DNA of 64,000 nucleotides from the NCBI GenBank assembly GCA_965178125.1, contig OZ237757.1:744001-808000 (forward strand), given 5' to 3'. The translations under genes were made by a program, and so were the position numbers. Source of the DNA: Bilabrum cf. latius. Lineage: Eukaryota; Bigyra: Bicosoecida; Bigyra; Bicosoecida. Below the pieces are notes generated by a model. The model searched no databases. It saw only the letters and a list, made by a program, of their open reading frames with translations, and had not been told where the DNA came from. Below are positions 36,091 to 47,800 of this stretch, in pieces; position 1 is the first letter of the stretch; each line of letters begins with the position of its first letter.

Positions 36091-36480
36091 CCCAAAATGG
36101 AGTTGTAGGGTGGAAAACCCGCCGACAACACGAATCATGGGCGCAATGTCACTGCTCCACCCCGGCGAGGCGTTGGACTGTCGTTGCCTACTACAGTTCC
36201 AGGACGACAATTCGCTCATCGTTATGAGTAGGGAGTGATCAGGATAAAACCCAAAATGGAGTTGTACGGGGGAAAACCCGCCGACAACATGAACCAAGGG
36301 CTCACTGTCACTGCTTCACCCAAGCGAGGAGTTCGAACGTCGTTTCCTGCTACAGGTGTAGGACGACAATTTGCTCATCGCTATGAGTAGGGAGTGATCA
36401 GAATAAAACCCAAAATGGAGTTGTATGGGGGGAAACCCGCCGACAACATGAACCAAGGGCTCACTGTCACTGCTCCACCC
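36091..36480. repeat. 159-bp tandem repeat, about 2.5 units
   Basis: Units starting CCCAAAATGGAGTTGTA begin at 36091, 36250 and 36409, an exact 159-bp spacing. Each holds GGAAACCCGCCGACAACA and a segment ending GAGTAGGGAGTGATCAG. Units 2 and 3 are closer to each other than to unit 1. There is no coding frame and no CRISPR-like architecture. Confidence 0.9.
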
Positions 36481-36971
36481 ACGCGACGAGTCAGGATGTT
36501 ACAGCCGTTTAGAGGAGCAGCCCCAGGGTCCGGGGCGCTCTTCAGCAATTGATCTTCGCCAGCATATCGCAGCGAGAGGTCAGCATCGCTGGGAACACCA
36601 CAGGTGACTACCAGTGTTGCTACTGCAGCTCTGGTCGCTCTGACAAGAGTGACGGGTGCTGCACCACATCAACGTGGAGGTTGCTAATGACACCTTGGGT
36701 GAATGAAGCAATCGGAATTTAATTCGGTGGAGTCAGGTCCGATTTTGGTCTGGCTGCACTGGTTGGATCCTTCAAGGCATGAGTTGCCTGGAGGATCAAC
36801 GGTGCCACAGCGGCTGCTGTGGTTGGATGCGAGGGCTTGTCCCGCAACAACCCGTCTGTTTTGGTCATCGCTACGCCTGTGTTAGGTGTTCTACCGCACG
36901 GGTACGGCGTTGATCTGGATTTTCGAGTTGTGTGCTCTTTCACTGTCGTGGATTGCATCTTAAACCAATTT

Positions 36972-36997
36972 TCCTATCCTATCCTATCCTATCCTAT
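36972..36997. repeat. (TCCTA)n microsatellite
   Basis: Five TCCTA units stand in the intergenic region downstream of the DUF4476-like gene. Confidence 0.9.
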
Positions 36998-37185
36998 TGA
37001 AGGTCACCGGCACGTGTCAAACGAAGCGATCGTTTCATCACAAAACCTGGGAAACGCGCAAATCCACCTCTGCTTGCCGGTCCGAAGGCTTTTAGGGAAT
37101 ACGATAGCCGCGTCTGCACCCGCCCACTGCCCAGTACACAGCTGCGAGCCTCGATCTCTGCCAGTGCGCACCAGGACGATCGCGC

Positions 37186-38204
37186 TCACCCCATGGCCTC
37201 TTCAAGAGTGGCGTCAGATACGTAGTGCCCCCCCGCCGCGCACCTCCAGCCGCCACCCACCTGCCTCCAGGCATACCCCGAGGGGCACCTGCCCACCTTC
37301 TTGAGCGCCTCCTGGATCTTGGCCATCGGCGGCTCCGGGGGCACCAGCTGCACCACCGCGTCCCTCAGGATCTCCTCGGCCTTGCCCTGGTCGTCAGAAA
37401 AAGAGAAAGAGGCCACGATCTCTGCCTTGTTCTGGACGTCCTTGATCCCCAGCTTCTTGAGGACGGGCAGAATCGCGATCTTGTCGTCAGACATGGACAT
37501 GCAGCCCAGCAGGTCGATCACTTCCTCGCAGGAAAGAGGGTATACGAGCTTGGGTCCCGCGAATGCACCCAGAACGGCGATCCTGTCGTCGCTGAATGAC
37601 AGCTTCTCGACGACCTGCTTGAGCTGCTCGGCGTTGAGCGGCGGGGACGGATGCTCCTTGGCCTCCGCCTCGGCGACGGCGACCTTGTCATCGGACATGC
37701 TGGCCCCGTCCAGGGCCTCGAGGAAGCGCCCCATGTCCTCCTCGGAGCGGGTGCCATCGTCCTCGATGGGGTAGACGGCCTGCTCGCCGCTCTTGGCGGG
37801 GCTCCAAGCGCCGACCTTCTCTCCAGCCGCCTCTTTGTCGTCGCTGAATGAAAAGAGATCTACGATTGGCGCGCTTTCGCTCGGGTTGCTGCACCTCTCG
37901 GCCCAGATGTCGAGCGCTTCGAGCTTGTCGGATGACATGGACACCTTGTCTACCATAGCAGCAATCTGCGTGCAGCTCGAGAGCGAGTTGTGGCGTAACA
38001 GATTGCACTGCCCATCACGTTTCATGGTACACGCGGATACTCATGGCTCACCTGCTCCGTTGTACACACATAGTTCTGCGCCAACGTACGCATCATAGCA
38101 TCCTTGCCAAAGGCGCTTCCATCCACAAGTTCAGCGGCCCGCTCTAAGTAGTCTTCGGGCATTGTGATCCCAACAGCAACACTGCTGCCTGCTGCTGCTG
38201 CCAT
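37186..38204 (-). CDS. DUF4476-like repeat protein
   Basis: Two exons: 38204-38052 and 37965-37186, with an 86-nt intron (GTGAGC ... GCACGCAG). It has about 310 residues and ends in TGA, and the start is the ATG giving MAAAAGSSVAVG. Five units carry the signature F/M-SxSDDK (KVSMSSDKLEAL, LFSFSDDKEAAG, GASMSDDKVAVA, KLSFSDDRIAVL, CMSMSDDKIAIL, then a diverged SFSFSDDQGKAE), each followed by a short helix. This fits the DUF4476 family, found in bacteria and protists, whose function is not known. The C-terminus has a short Cys/Trp motif (CPSGYAWRQVGGGWRC). No signal peptide is evident and no TAG occurs. Confidence 0.65.
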
Positions 38205-38492
38205 AGTTGCGTAGTATGTGTTCGAGTCTATCAAAAAGATCCATCCAAGTTGGGGTGCGCGGCGCCGAATCCTGCATAAATCATCCACGTGCAACGATTA
38301 ATTGGCAAGCACGACCGTAGTTGCAAGCCGGACTGATTAAGCTCTAAACTATTCTACTGGTGCTCGTGGTGAAGCTGATATCTGTAGCCTGCCAGCGAGG
38401 ATTGCGGAACCAGTGCTATCCAAAGGATCAAGGTCGGGCAGCTAGATTCCCTTTCTTACCAGACCTTCCTTGCCTAACTTGGCCCAGGTTTC

Positions 38493-41113
38493 ATGCATCG
38501 AATAGCTTATGCAGGATTGGACTTGAATTTTGTGGCTACCAATGCTGTCCGCTCTGACGAGTCCGATTCAGCTGTCGCTCTGTCGTTCTCAAGTCGTCTG
38601 CTTCGCGTGCTGGCCCACTCGGGCGCGAAAATAGAAGAAGGGGTTTGCAGTATTGTAGTAGCTGATAACCTTACGCACCCGCATGCAATTCGAATTGGAC
38701 CGCCGGCACTTTTGAAATCGAGTGCAGATGTCTTGGTGCAGGGGTCATCGTTCGGTCAAGCGAACGGCCAGTACTCAAGACATTCTGATTTCGGCGGATT
38801 CCCATCGTACGAACATTCAAAACTTGGGCCCGCTATGGGCTTTTGGAAGAACCACGGCAATTGGCGGATGGGACGAACGAACTGCTACGCCTTCGTTTCA
38901 GAGGACGGGCAAGCATGGGAGCCCGCCGCGGCGGTTCACAGGGATGCATTGTGCGACGATCGAGCCGCTGGACACAACCCACCATCCAGTTTATCATACC
39001 TAGTTCGAATTCCCGGCTGGCTAAAGGGAAGCTTGGACTCGGCAGCGACGAGCGGCACAGCAGCCGGCAGCCCAGCAACTTCTAGCCGTGCTGCCCCTTG
39101 CGCCGCTTCTATCGCGAGTGCCGATAGCACTACTCGAGAGCATGGCAGTGCCAGTTTTCATGGCTCCAGCAGCAGTGCTAGCCCTAGTAGCACTGTGGAA
39201 TGGATGCTCCAATTGCCTGGAGGCAGGGCAGGGACAGGCGTCCCCTGGGCCGCCTCGCCCTCCCCCAAATCGGCGGAACCCGCAGAATGCACCGATGAAG
39301 TAGCCGGCGCCCCCACTCCACAGCTTATCCGCCTCGTGGCTCGCGCGAGCCCGTGCGCGCACCCTGCCGCGGACCTGCAGGTGGTGCTCGACCTCGACCT
39401 CGACCAAGGGCCCGCGGGCAGTTCCGCAGGAGGGGGCGCCGCGCACGGCGCGGAGCAGATGGCCTCCACTGAGGCAGTGGCCGCCCTGCTAGCCAAGCGC
39501 GGGCGGGGGCTGCTGTTCGGTCGCACCCGGGTACCGTTCGCGCTATCGTCGTGGGTTACTGCTCCTTTGCTGGTTCCTCCGGGTCTGACTGGGAGGAGTC
39601 GGATCGGCTTGATGATGCCCTGGCGCTGTGCCTGCTGCGGAGGGGGGTGAGGCCCGGTGCGATGGAGCTGCTCATGGACGCGGATGGAACCGCGGAGAAG
39701 GTTCGTTCGGCGATCGACCGGCAGTGCGCGAGATCGAGACCGGGAGAGACCCTCTTTTTCTATTTCGGGAGCCACGGCAGCCGCCAAGCGAGCAGGTCGG
39801 GAGGATCCAGGTCCAGCGGTGCGACGACAGGAAAAGTACCGTATGACGCAAGCACGGACGGGCTGGACGGATTCAGGGTGTCTGCGTACGACGGTAGTCT
39901 GCGTTTCTCTGGGCTCGTGCAGCAGATCAGAGAAGGCTTCAAGGGCTCCCGCTGCGTGGTGGCAATCGACACCTGCTACAGCGGATCTGCCTTCCAGTTC
40001 CTAGAGCGACTGCACGCATCGGAGCGATCCCACAGCGGGGGTGCTGACGGGTGTGGCGCGGTCGCCTCCTGTACGGGCCACCAGGGCGGGGGCACGAAAG
40101 AGCCCATTTCCAGCGGTATCTCCTGGGCCTGTCTCTCCTCCACCTCGCCCTACCAGACCGCGTGGAGCCGATGGAGGTTCTGCCAGTGCCTGCTGAGGGG
40201 GCTGCAGGGGCACCCCGACGTGTTCCGCTTCGCAAATGCGTGGCGCCGGGCTGGTGAGGGCCTGGCTATCACGATGGACGCCGGGGCCGATCCGGGCGCT
40301 GCCAGCAGCTGCAGCACTATCAGCAGCACTGCAGGAGGGCCGTCGATCGCGAGCGAAATTTCGCTGCGAGAGGCGTTTGAGTATACCCGTTGGCGCATGT
40401 CGTTTCTGGCCGAGGGCTTCCCCGAGATTGCAGACTACGGATTCGGGCTGGGGTCTGCTGCGACGGCTTGGGATGCCGGGCAAGAGTTTGTGTCTGGTTC
40501 CGCGGGGTTCGGCTGGCCGGGGAACCGAGTGTGGGGCGCGGGGCGAGAGGGCGACAGGGTGGAGGTGCTTGGGGATGATGACGAGTGGATGAGGGGAGAG
40601 GTGCTCGGGGAGGCAGGCGGTGCGGGTGCTTTGACGCTTGCGGTTGGAGACACCAGGGGCGCTAGACCTGTGCCTGGGGCTGGTGCCGGGGCTGGGGCCG
40701 GCAAGGGCGTGGGCGTGGGCGTGGGAACTGTGTACAGGGTCAGGATCGGGGACAAGGGGGAGAAAGAGTTCCTCGGGCGATTCGATGACAGCTCCAGGGA
40801 ACAATCCAGGGTACAAGAGGGCGGTCCCAGGGTGCATCGGCTGCGGCCGTGCACCGCGTTGGGTGATGCTGCAGGCGAGGATCGGGGCATCCGGGCGGGG
40901 CATGCCGTCGAACTCTGTTGGTGGGGGTGGGGCAGCCTGTGGGTACCAGCGGTGGTGAAGGAGGTGTACGGGCGCCTGTGTCTTGTGGAGTTCGATCGAG
41001 ACTTGGTCCTTGCTAGGGGAGGGCCCGCCACCTTTGGGTCCCTGTGGGTGGGTCCCGCGTGCCTGAGGGCTGGTGGTGCTGGTGCTGCTGTGAAAAAGGG
41101 GCGTGGCGATTGA
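38493..41113 (+). CDS. Metacaspase-like (C14) protease with C-terminal SH3/Tudor-like modules
   Basis: The caspase-like p20 domain starts near 39542 (AIVVGYCSFAG). The catalytic His lies in FFYFGSHGSR and the catalytic Cys in VVAIDTCYSGSA, both normal for the family, which cleaves after Arg or Lys. Downstream are two beta-rich segments resembling SH3/Tudor/Agenet modules (DRVEVLGDDDEWMRGEV, and a Trp-rich one ending LVEFDRD), then TGA 41111-41113. The region from ATG 38493 to about 39520 is open in another frame and encodes about 340 residues that look coding. Joining the two needs an intron (a weak GTGCGC to GCTAG pair near 39350-39492 would work) or a sequence error, so the 5' part is provisional. 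No TAG occurs in the p20 frame. Confidence 0.7.
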
Positions 41114-41264
41114 GATCGTTCCATGCAAGAAATTGCCAGTCGATTGATTGCAGTTTATAGCTAATGCAAGAAGTAGCAGTAATGCCTACTAGTCCTGCCT
41201 GACGCCGCACCAACAACTCGTTCGCCGGAGAAGGAGCAGTAGGCAGGAACAGCACAGGCCAAAC

Positions 41265-41345
41265 TCAGTGCTTCTTGGGCCTGCAGATGAAGTGTAGCAC
41301 CACCGAGACGAGGATGACGGCGAGCCCGATTAAGCCGACCGGAAT
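41265..41345 (-). pseudogene. Duplicated 3' end of VTI1, fragment
   Basis: The fragment encodes a membrane anchor (VILVSVVLHFICRPKKH, then TGA) matching the C-terminus of the VTI1 gene at 49567 (VILIAVVLYFIFRPKKH). Nothing of the SNARE helix is left upstream, so it cannot make a functional protein. Confidence 0.85.
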
Positions 41346-41500
41346 GGCCACGGCATCCGGGCGGGGGCATGCAGCTGATCTCTGCTGGTCGGGCCTGGGG
41401 TGGAGCAGCCTGCCAGTCTTGGTGCCAGCGGTGGCGACTCGGCAGGAGGTGTATGGGCGTCTGTGTATGGTGGAGTTCGGCCAAAACCCGGATGCATTGC
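41346..41500 (+). pseudogene. Fragment of the metacaspase C-terminal module
   Basis: The frame reads HAADLCWSGLGW, then VAVATRQEVYGRLC-like residues and MVEFGQN, a degenerate copy of the last module of the metacaspase 400 bp upstream. It stands directly against the VTI1 fragment on the opposite strand, which marks a rearrangement point. Confidence 0.75.
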
Positions 41501-41808
41501 TTGGGGTACAGCGCTCACAGACTGCCATAACTGCACGCTACTAGTAGACAACAAATCTGATTTAGGAACCCCTGTGGAGGTGGCCGTCCACGCGAAAATC
41601 GGTATCGCGTAGTTGGTTCTGTTCCAGCTTTGATAAGTTGCCCGCTGTGTGCACCCAAATATCCAAAACTGTATTTTCTTCAGGGTGAACACAAGATTTG
41701 CAACTAGAGTGATTCCTGACTTGGCTAGACGGGGCAGATTTCGGCAGTGATTCCAGACTTGGTTATACAAATAGAAGTCCTAATATTTGGCGGGGATCGT
41801 CGACAACT

Positions 41809-44800
41809 ATGAACCTAAAACAAGCTGGCGTTGAGTTTGGCGCTCTCTATGGGATAAAGAAGCTACGCACTGGTTCGGGATCTGGTAAGCCTCTGGGCTG
41901 CAATTCGGCCACCTTCCAATTGCCAGCAGTGCACACAATCCGATCAGGTGCTCTAGTTTCCATCACGAATGACACCCCACTTTAAAATGGATATGCACAC
42001 TTCTCGCAGAACTTCCGCTGGTTTGCAGGGGAACTGATGCGGCACTGTTGCAGGCCTACCCTGCCCCGGCTGTTCCGACAACATCCACATCGGTGCGGTC
42101 CGACAAATTCTGGGGCCAAGCAGAAACCGTAGGTAACACCGGCTTCCCATTCCCATCTGGAGCACATATATCTCAAGAGCCAGCTGTATTACCTGGCGAC
42201 GTCGCGTATCACGCGTTCACGCATTCTTCGGGTGATGGGGCCCCTTTGTTTGGGCTGTGCGTAACGGAGTGGAGACGCATCGAGAAGCGAGCACGAAGGC
42301 AAATTTTGCGCATGCAGGCTGGGTTTCTTCCTATAGCGGTGGAGAGTGGGGCCAAACAGCTGGGGAACGGATAGGCAGTTCAGAAAGTGGCGCAAGAAAT
42401 CCAGCAAGACGATGCAAATGTAAAGTTCCTAATGAACACTCCCGCGTTTGAGCCCGTAACGGCTTGTATTGCAATACGGATTCCGTTACTTGAGTTTGCC
42501 CGTGCTGTCATGGCAGCTGCGGTGGTGAGGAGATAGCAGGTGGTAAAAGCAGCAAAAGCTCTCGGCCAGCGCGTCCCAGTTGTCTGCCCGGCCCTCGCTG
42601 GAGCCATCTTTGCGGACGTAACAGTGGCCATGCGTGCCATTCTCACCCCACCGAAGCTCCCATCAGGCTTTGGGAAGCACGACCAGGAGCGCGCAGAACA
42701 GATGATGATGCCAGTGGAGTCCTGCGTGTACACGACCGTGGACAACTCAGGAGGTGACGGTGGGCGCACCGTTTATTTGAGCCGATGGGCAGCCCTTGGG
42801 GCACTTCTTGACCACGGTGCCGCCACTGTGAAAGAGACTCTCATGCGCGCCTCACCTGGTGACGATGCCACTGTAGATGCCGCAAATGCCGCGGCCTACA
42901 CAGCAAACAACCCTGCACCAGGTTTCGAACCCGGGCCCACATCCCCGTACTCTGGGTACGATCTTGATCTCGCGAGGTTGCACGACGTTTCGCTGATGCG
43001 TGGGGCGCGTGCATGGGGCGATGACGGCACACGCGGTGGCATGCCGGCATCAATGGCAACTTTACCGAAGGCAGCATCAGCAGCATCATTAGCATCGGAG
43101 GCAGCGGGAGCAGCATCAGGATAGCCCCGCCACGTAGCGGCAGGCAGTACTGTGGGCATCGCATTGTCTGGCTCACCCCGCAGCAAGGTACGGGAAAGTC
43201 GAGTCTGCTTGCAATACCCAACCGACGAAGATGCACGCACTGGCTCTGTCATAGCGCGTTCTGCTGCACTCCCCCTCGTCGACGTCAACTGGGAGCCGCT
43301 TCTGTCTCGTCTCTCCCCTCGGAACATCCTGCGGCTCCTTCATGCAATCTTGAATGAGAGTACAGTGCTTATGGTGGGTCGGGATCTGACGGTCTTCATC
43401 GATATCGCGCTAGCGGCCATGAGTCTATGCCAGCCTCTCGAGTGGACAGGCCCGTTTGTCCCGACCCTTCCTCCCATTCCAGGCTTCATGAATCTAATCG
43501 CCAGCCCTAGTGGTCGGATCCTGCTTGGTATGCATCCCGTCATGCTGGCTCGGGCCACGTCGGACGATGGCAAAGTCTTCGCGCCGCCTGGGCCGCCCCC
43601 ACCTCTAGGTGACCCAAGAAACATGCTGCCCTCTGCTCGACGCCGCTGGGAGAGGTGGACTGGCACCCTAGACCAGACGCTGAAGCTGGCAGGGTCTTGC
43701 TGCGAGGGGTACAGTTGTACTCCTGCTGGCGTAGAGGCGGCCGCTTTCCGTGCACTCCGCAGCTTGTGGCCCCTGTCTGCTGACGAGGTGCCCAGCACCA
43801 GCGGCATCCCACTCAGCGACGTGGTGCTATCCCGAGACAGGCGAAGGAGGCGCAAGGCGCTCCGTCGGGCGGCCACGTGGACGGGTCTGAAGGCCTTCGT
43901 GGCGCAAGGGCTGGCAGATGTTTCTGCTCTCGAGTCAGACCGGGACGATACTATTGAGCTGCCGACTGCCGATATGGCGGATGATTCGGAAGAGGCCAAC
44001 GATTCAGATGCGGAAGGGGTCGACGGCGAGAGTGAAGCAGGGGCGGCTGCGCTGCCCAGCAGAGGAGCATTGCAGTAGCTGGCGGAGGAGCGGGGCATGT
44101 GCCATGGGCAGACCGTCGTTGACCTGGACCACGATTGGGTGTCCAATCCCAACACCGAGGACGCCATGCTGCCAGCTCGCTTGACGATGCGGCTCTACCG
44201 AGCACTGGCTCTGCATGGCGGTGCCACTGTTCGCAGCTTCGACACTTTCAAGCACGTCGTGTCTCAGCCGGACCTTCCTGCCAGCACTACAGATGCTGAG
44301 AGGAATGGGCTTGTGCGAGACACCTATGTTGAAGTGCAGTCGATCTGCCATGACAGGGCCCGCAGGAGTCTAGCCCTCATGGAGCGTGACGTGGCCCTCG
44401 GCACGTCCGGCAAAGGCAATGCAGGCGCGCCTGTAATTGGCGTGCACGTGTGCATGGAGGATATGGCTGCCTTGCGAGGAGCGGTAGGTAGGGCTGGGGC
44501 AGCATAGAGCATCGCTGAAGGCGACTGCACAGCCGCGCCCACGAAAGCGGTGGCAAGTAGCTCACCTACTCCACCTTGCGAAGCGCATGAACCAGCTCCA
44601 CGTGGATTTCTTGCGGGAAGTTCGCCATGCGCTCGCGTCTAGGTGGATGAATCGCTGGACGGGTAGCCGCTCCAGCTGCTTTCGAAGTCGGCATAGGAAG
44701 TACACAGGCAGGTGTACAGCCGGGTGGCAGGTAGTGCTGGCGGCGTTGGCAGCCCGGTAGGCGGGGACAAGGAAGGCACGCCTTTCGTTCGACGTGGCGG

Positions 44801-47800
44801 GCTCAAGGCGACCGGCTACGGCTCTGGCATACTGTACAAGAAGACCACTCCCAGTGAGAGGATGCAGCTGGCAGGAGTAGGGGCAGTGACTGCTTCGATC
44901 ATGCAGGGTGAGGTCGACGACGATGCCATTAGGAACGTCGCCCCGTAGCAATACGGTATGCAGAGATCACTGGGCCCCGCGGACCCGCAAGCATCCGACA
45001 GGGCCCTTGCTGTAGGGCTTGCCTTCGCAGATGAGGAAGAAGCAACTGAGTGGGCTGCAGTACGTGCAGCGGCCAAGGTATACGACGCTATGCCACGCAT
45101 CAAGGCCTCAATCGTGGGAGACAATGACCGTGCTCGCATTTTTCCAGTGCACAGTAACAGTGCCCACCTGGTTGGCGTGGATGCCCCGTGGAAGGGCTGG
45201 AGGGACAGGCTGCTCCGGCTTCGGTTTGAGCAGTCCCTCGAGGAACTCCAATGCTCCAATGGCACAGCTGCTATGCCCACTGCTGTGCCTGCTGCTGGGC
45301 CAACTCCTGTGCCTGATGCTGGGACCGAAGCTGGAACTAATGCTGAGTCCGCTGCATCGCCCGCTGCTGTGTCTGCTGCTGGGACCGACGCTGGGACCAA
45401 TGCTGAGTCTGATGCTGTGCCTGCTGCTGAGTCCGCGATTGTGCCTGCTGCTGGGACCGAAGCTGGGACCAATGCTGATTCCGATGCTTCACCTGCTGCT
45501 GTGTCCGCGATTGTGCCTGCTGCTGGGACCGAAGCTGGGACCAATGCTGATTCCGATGCTTCACCCGCTGCTGAGTCCGCGATTGTGCCTGCTGCTGGAA
45601 CCGACGCTGGGACCAATGCTGAGTCCGATGCTTCACCCGATGCTGCGTCCGCTGCTGGGACCACTCCTATGCCCGATGCTGCGTCCGATGCTGCGTCCGA
45701 TGCTGTGTCTGCTGCTGGGACCGACGCTGGGACCAATGCTGAGTCCGATGCTGTGCCTGCTGCTGAGTCCGCGATTGTGCCTGCTGCTGGGACCGAAGCT
45801 GGGACCAATGCTGATTCCGATGCTTCACCCGCTGCTGAGTCCGCGATTGTGCCTGCTGCTGGGACCGACGCTGGGACCAATGCTGATTCCGATGCTTCAC
45901 CCGCTGCTGAGTCCGCGATTGTGCCTGCTGCTGGAACCGACGCTGGGACCAATGCTGAGTCCGATGCTTCACCCGATGCTGCGTCCGCTGCTGGGACCAC
46001 TCCTATGCCTGATGCTGCGTCCGATGCTGCGTCCGATGCTGTGTCTGCTGCTGGGACCGACGCTGGGACCAATGCTGAGTCTGATGCTGTGCCTGCTGCT
46101 GAGTCCGCGATTGTGCCTGCTGCTGAGTCCGCGATTGTGCCTGCTGCTGGGACCGACGCTGGGACCAATGCTGATTCCGATGCTTCACCCGCTGCTGAGT
46201 CCGCGATTGTGCCTGCTGCTGGGACCGAAGCTGGGACCAATGCTGAGTCCGATGCTTCACCCGCTGCTGTGGCTGCTGCTGGGACCAATCTTGTGCCTGA
46301 TGCTGAGTCCGATGCTTCACCCACTGCTGTGTCTGCTGCTGGGACCGACGCTGGGACCAATGCTAAGTCCGATGCTGTGCCTGCTGCTGAGTCCGCGATT
46401 GTGTCTGCTGCTGGTACTGCTGCTGGGACCGATTTTGCTACCGTTGTGCAGGATGCCCACGCTGCCTCTGCAGAGTCATCCGAAGCGAGTTTGGCATCGT
46501 CAAATGCTGCAGGACAGATACGTGCTACCTAGCACGAGACCCGCACCATGCACCTGGCGAGGCAAGTGCTCGTGTATCCTGACGAGGTTCGGGGCACTCC
46601 GAGCGACCATGAGGACGAGGAGACGTATGGAAATGACGATGCCAGAGGCTTGCGCTGGGATGATGACGTGTGCGGTGGGGACAACGGAACGATCGCCCGT
46701 AGGTGTGTGCGGCGATTGCTTGCTGCTGTGCGACCATCGTGGTGGAGGTTTCGTTCGTGTGATCGAAATCCAGATGAAAAAGGTCGCGACAAGCCAGGTC
46801 CAAACGTAACGCGAGTGTCAAGTGGCCACTACCGAGGCTGGAAGTCTACCGCCTCTCTCAGTGAGGACTAGGAGGACGATTCGAGTCAAGTTTGGAATGC
46901 TACCTTCGTTAGAGAAGCAGTTCCTTCAACCGGAAGATAGGTGGACGGCTCTGGCGGGTTGACGGCATAGCCAGAGCACAGTAGCGTTGGATCCTACCAT
47001 AATAGTCTTGTAGGTGGCAGCGGTACTGATCCAGGGCTCTAGCTCCCTAAAGATTGTAGTGCCACCTGTCATGCTATTGCTGCTCTGCCGAAGGAGGGGA
47101 GGCTGCTGCTGATGGATGCAGACGAGTCGCCTAGTTCACCGCGAGGGTGGAGGCCCGACATCCAGCTGCTACGCGTCATCGCAGGCTCCACCATGGTGAC
47201 ACTTCTGAGGTCATTCCGCCTATACATTAGGGAGGAGTCTCCGGCTAGATACGACTCTGAAGCGTCGGATGGCAGGCCGATACCAACAGCTGGCATACTT
47301 AGGCTGGACAACCTAGAGGCCAACTTTAGGGCTGCGTTCAACCGTAAGCTGTTTGTGGCAGAGCAGCCACCTGATATGGAGGCTATTCTTAAGCATTTCT
47401 CTACCTATAGCGGACACTTTCAGAGCCTATTGTTTGACAGGGTTGCCCCCAAGCGACTCACCTCGGACAGCGATATCTAGAGACTGAATCAGACTGGTGA
47501 GGTGCCCCGCTCCATTGACTGGTTCGATATGTGGTGTTTCGAGCGAATGCAGACATCCGTGAAGAAGTTGGCAGCATTCCGGGAAGCAGATTTTGAAGGG
47601 GCGCTATACATCGCGAACAGAGGCAGCACCACCAGATCGTTTAACAAGTACTATGTTCGGCTCATTGGGAACATGCTGGTGTGGTATCGAGACCCAGACT
47701 GCATTAGTCAGGTGCAGACGCGCCGTAAGAGGCTCCTACAAGAGCTCAAGCAAGCACCTCGTAGTTCGAAGCGGAGGCGAGAGTGGAAACGTCTCTACAA

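Larger units (their letters stand above)
35749..37185. other. Intergenic with 159-bp satellite and pentanucleotide repeat
   Basis: This 1.4-kb stretch is AT-richer than its surroundings. It lies upstream of the ankyrin gene and downstream of the DUF4476-like gene. Its only clear content is the two repeats listed separately. Small open frames exist but none resembles the genes around it. Confidence 0.5.

Noticed and set aside
45019-46809. Long alternative frames over the DENN repeat (plus and minus)
   Set aside because: They are products of a repeat unit without stop triplets and lose coding character outside the repeat. The DENN frame continues on both sides.
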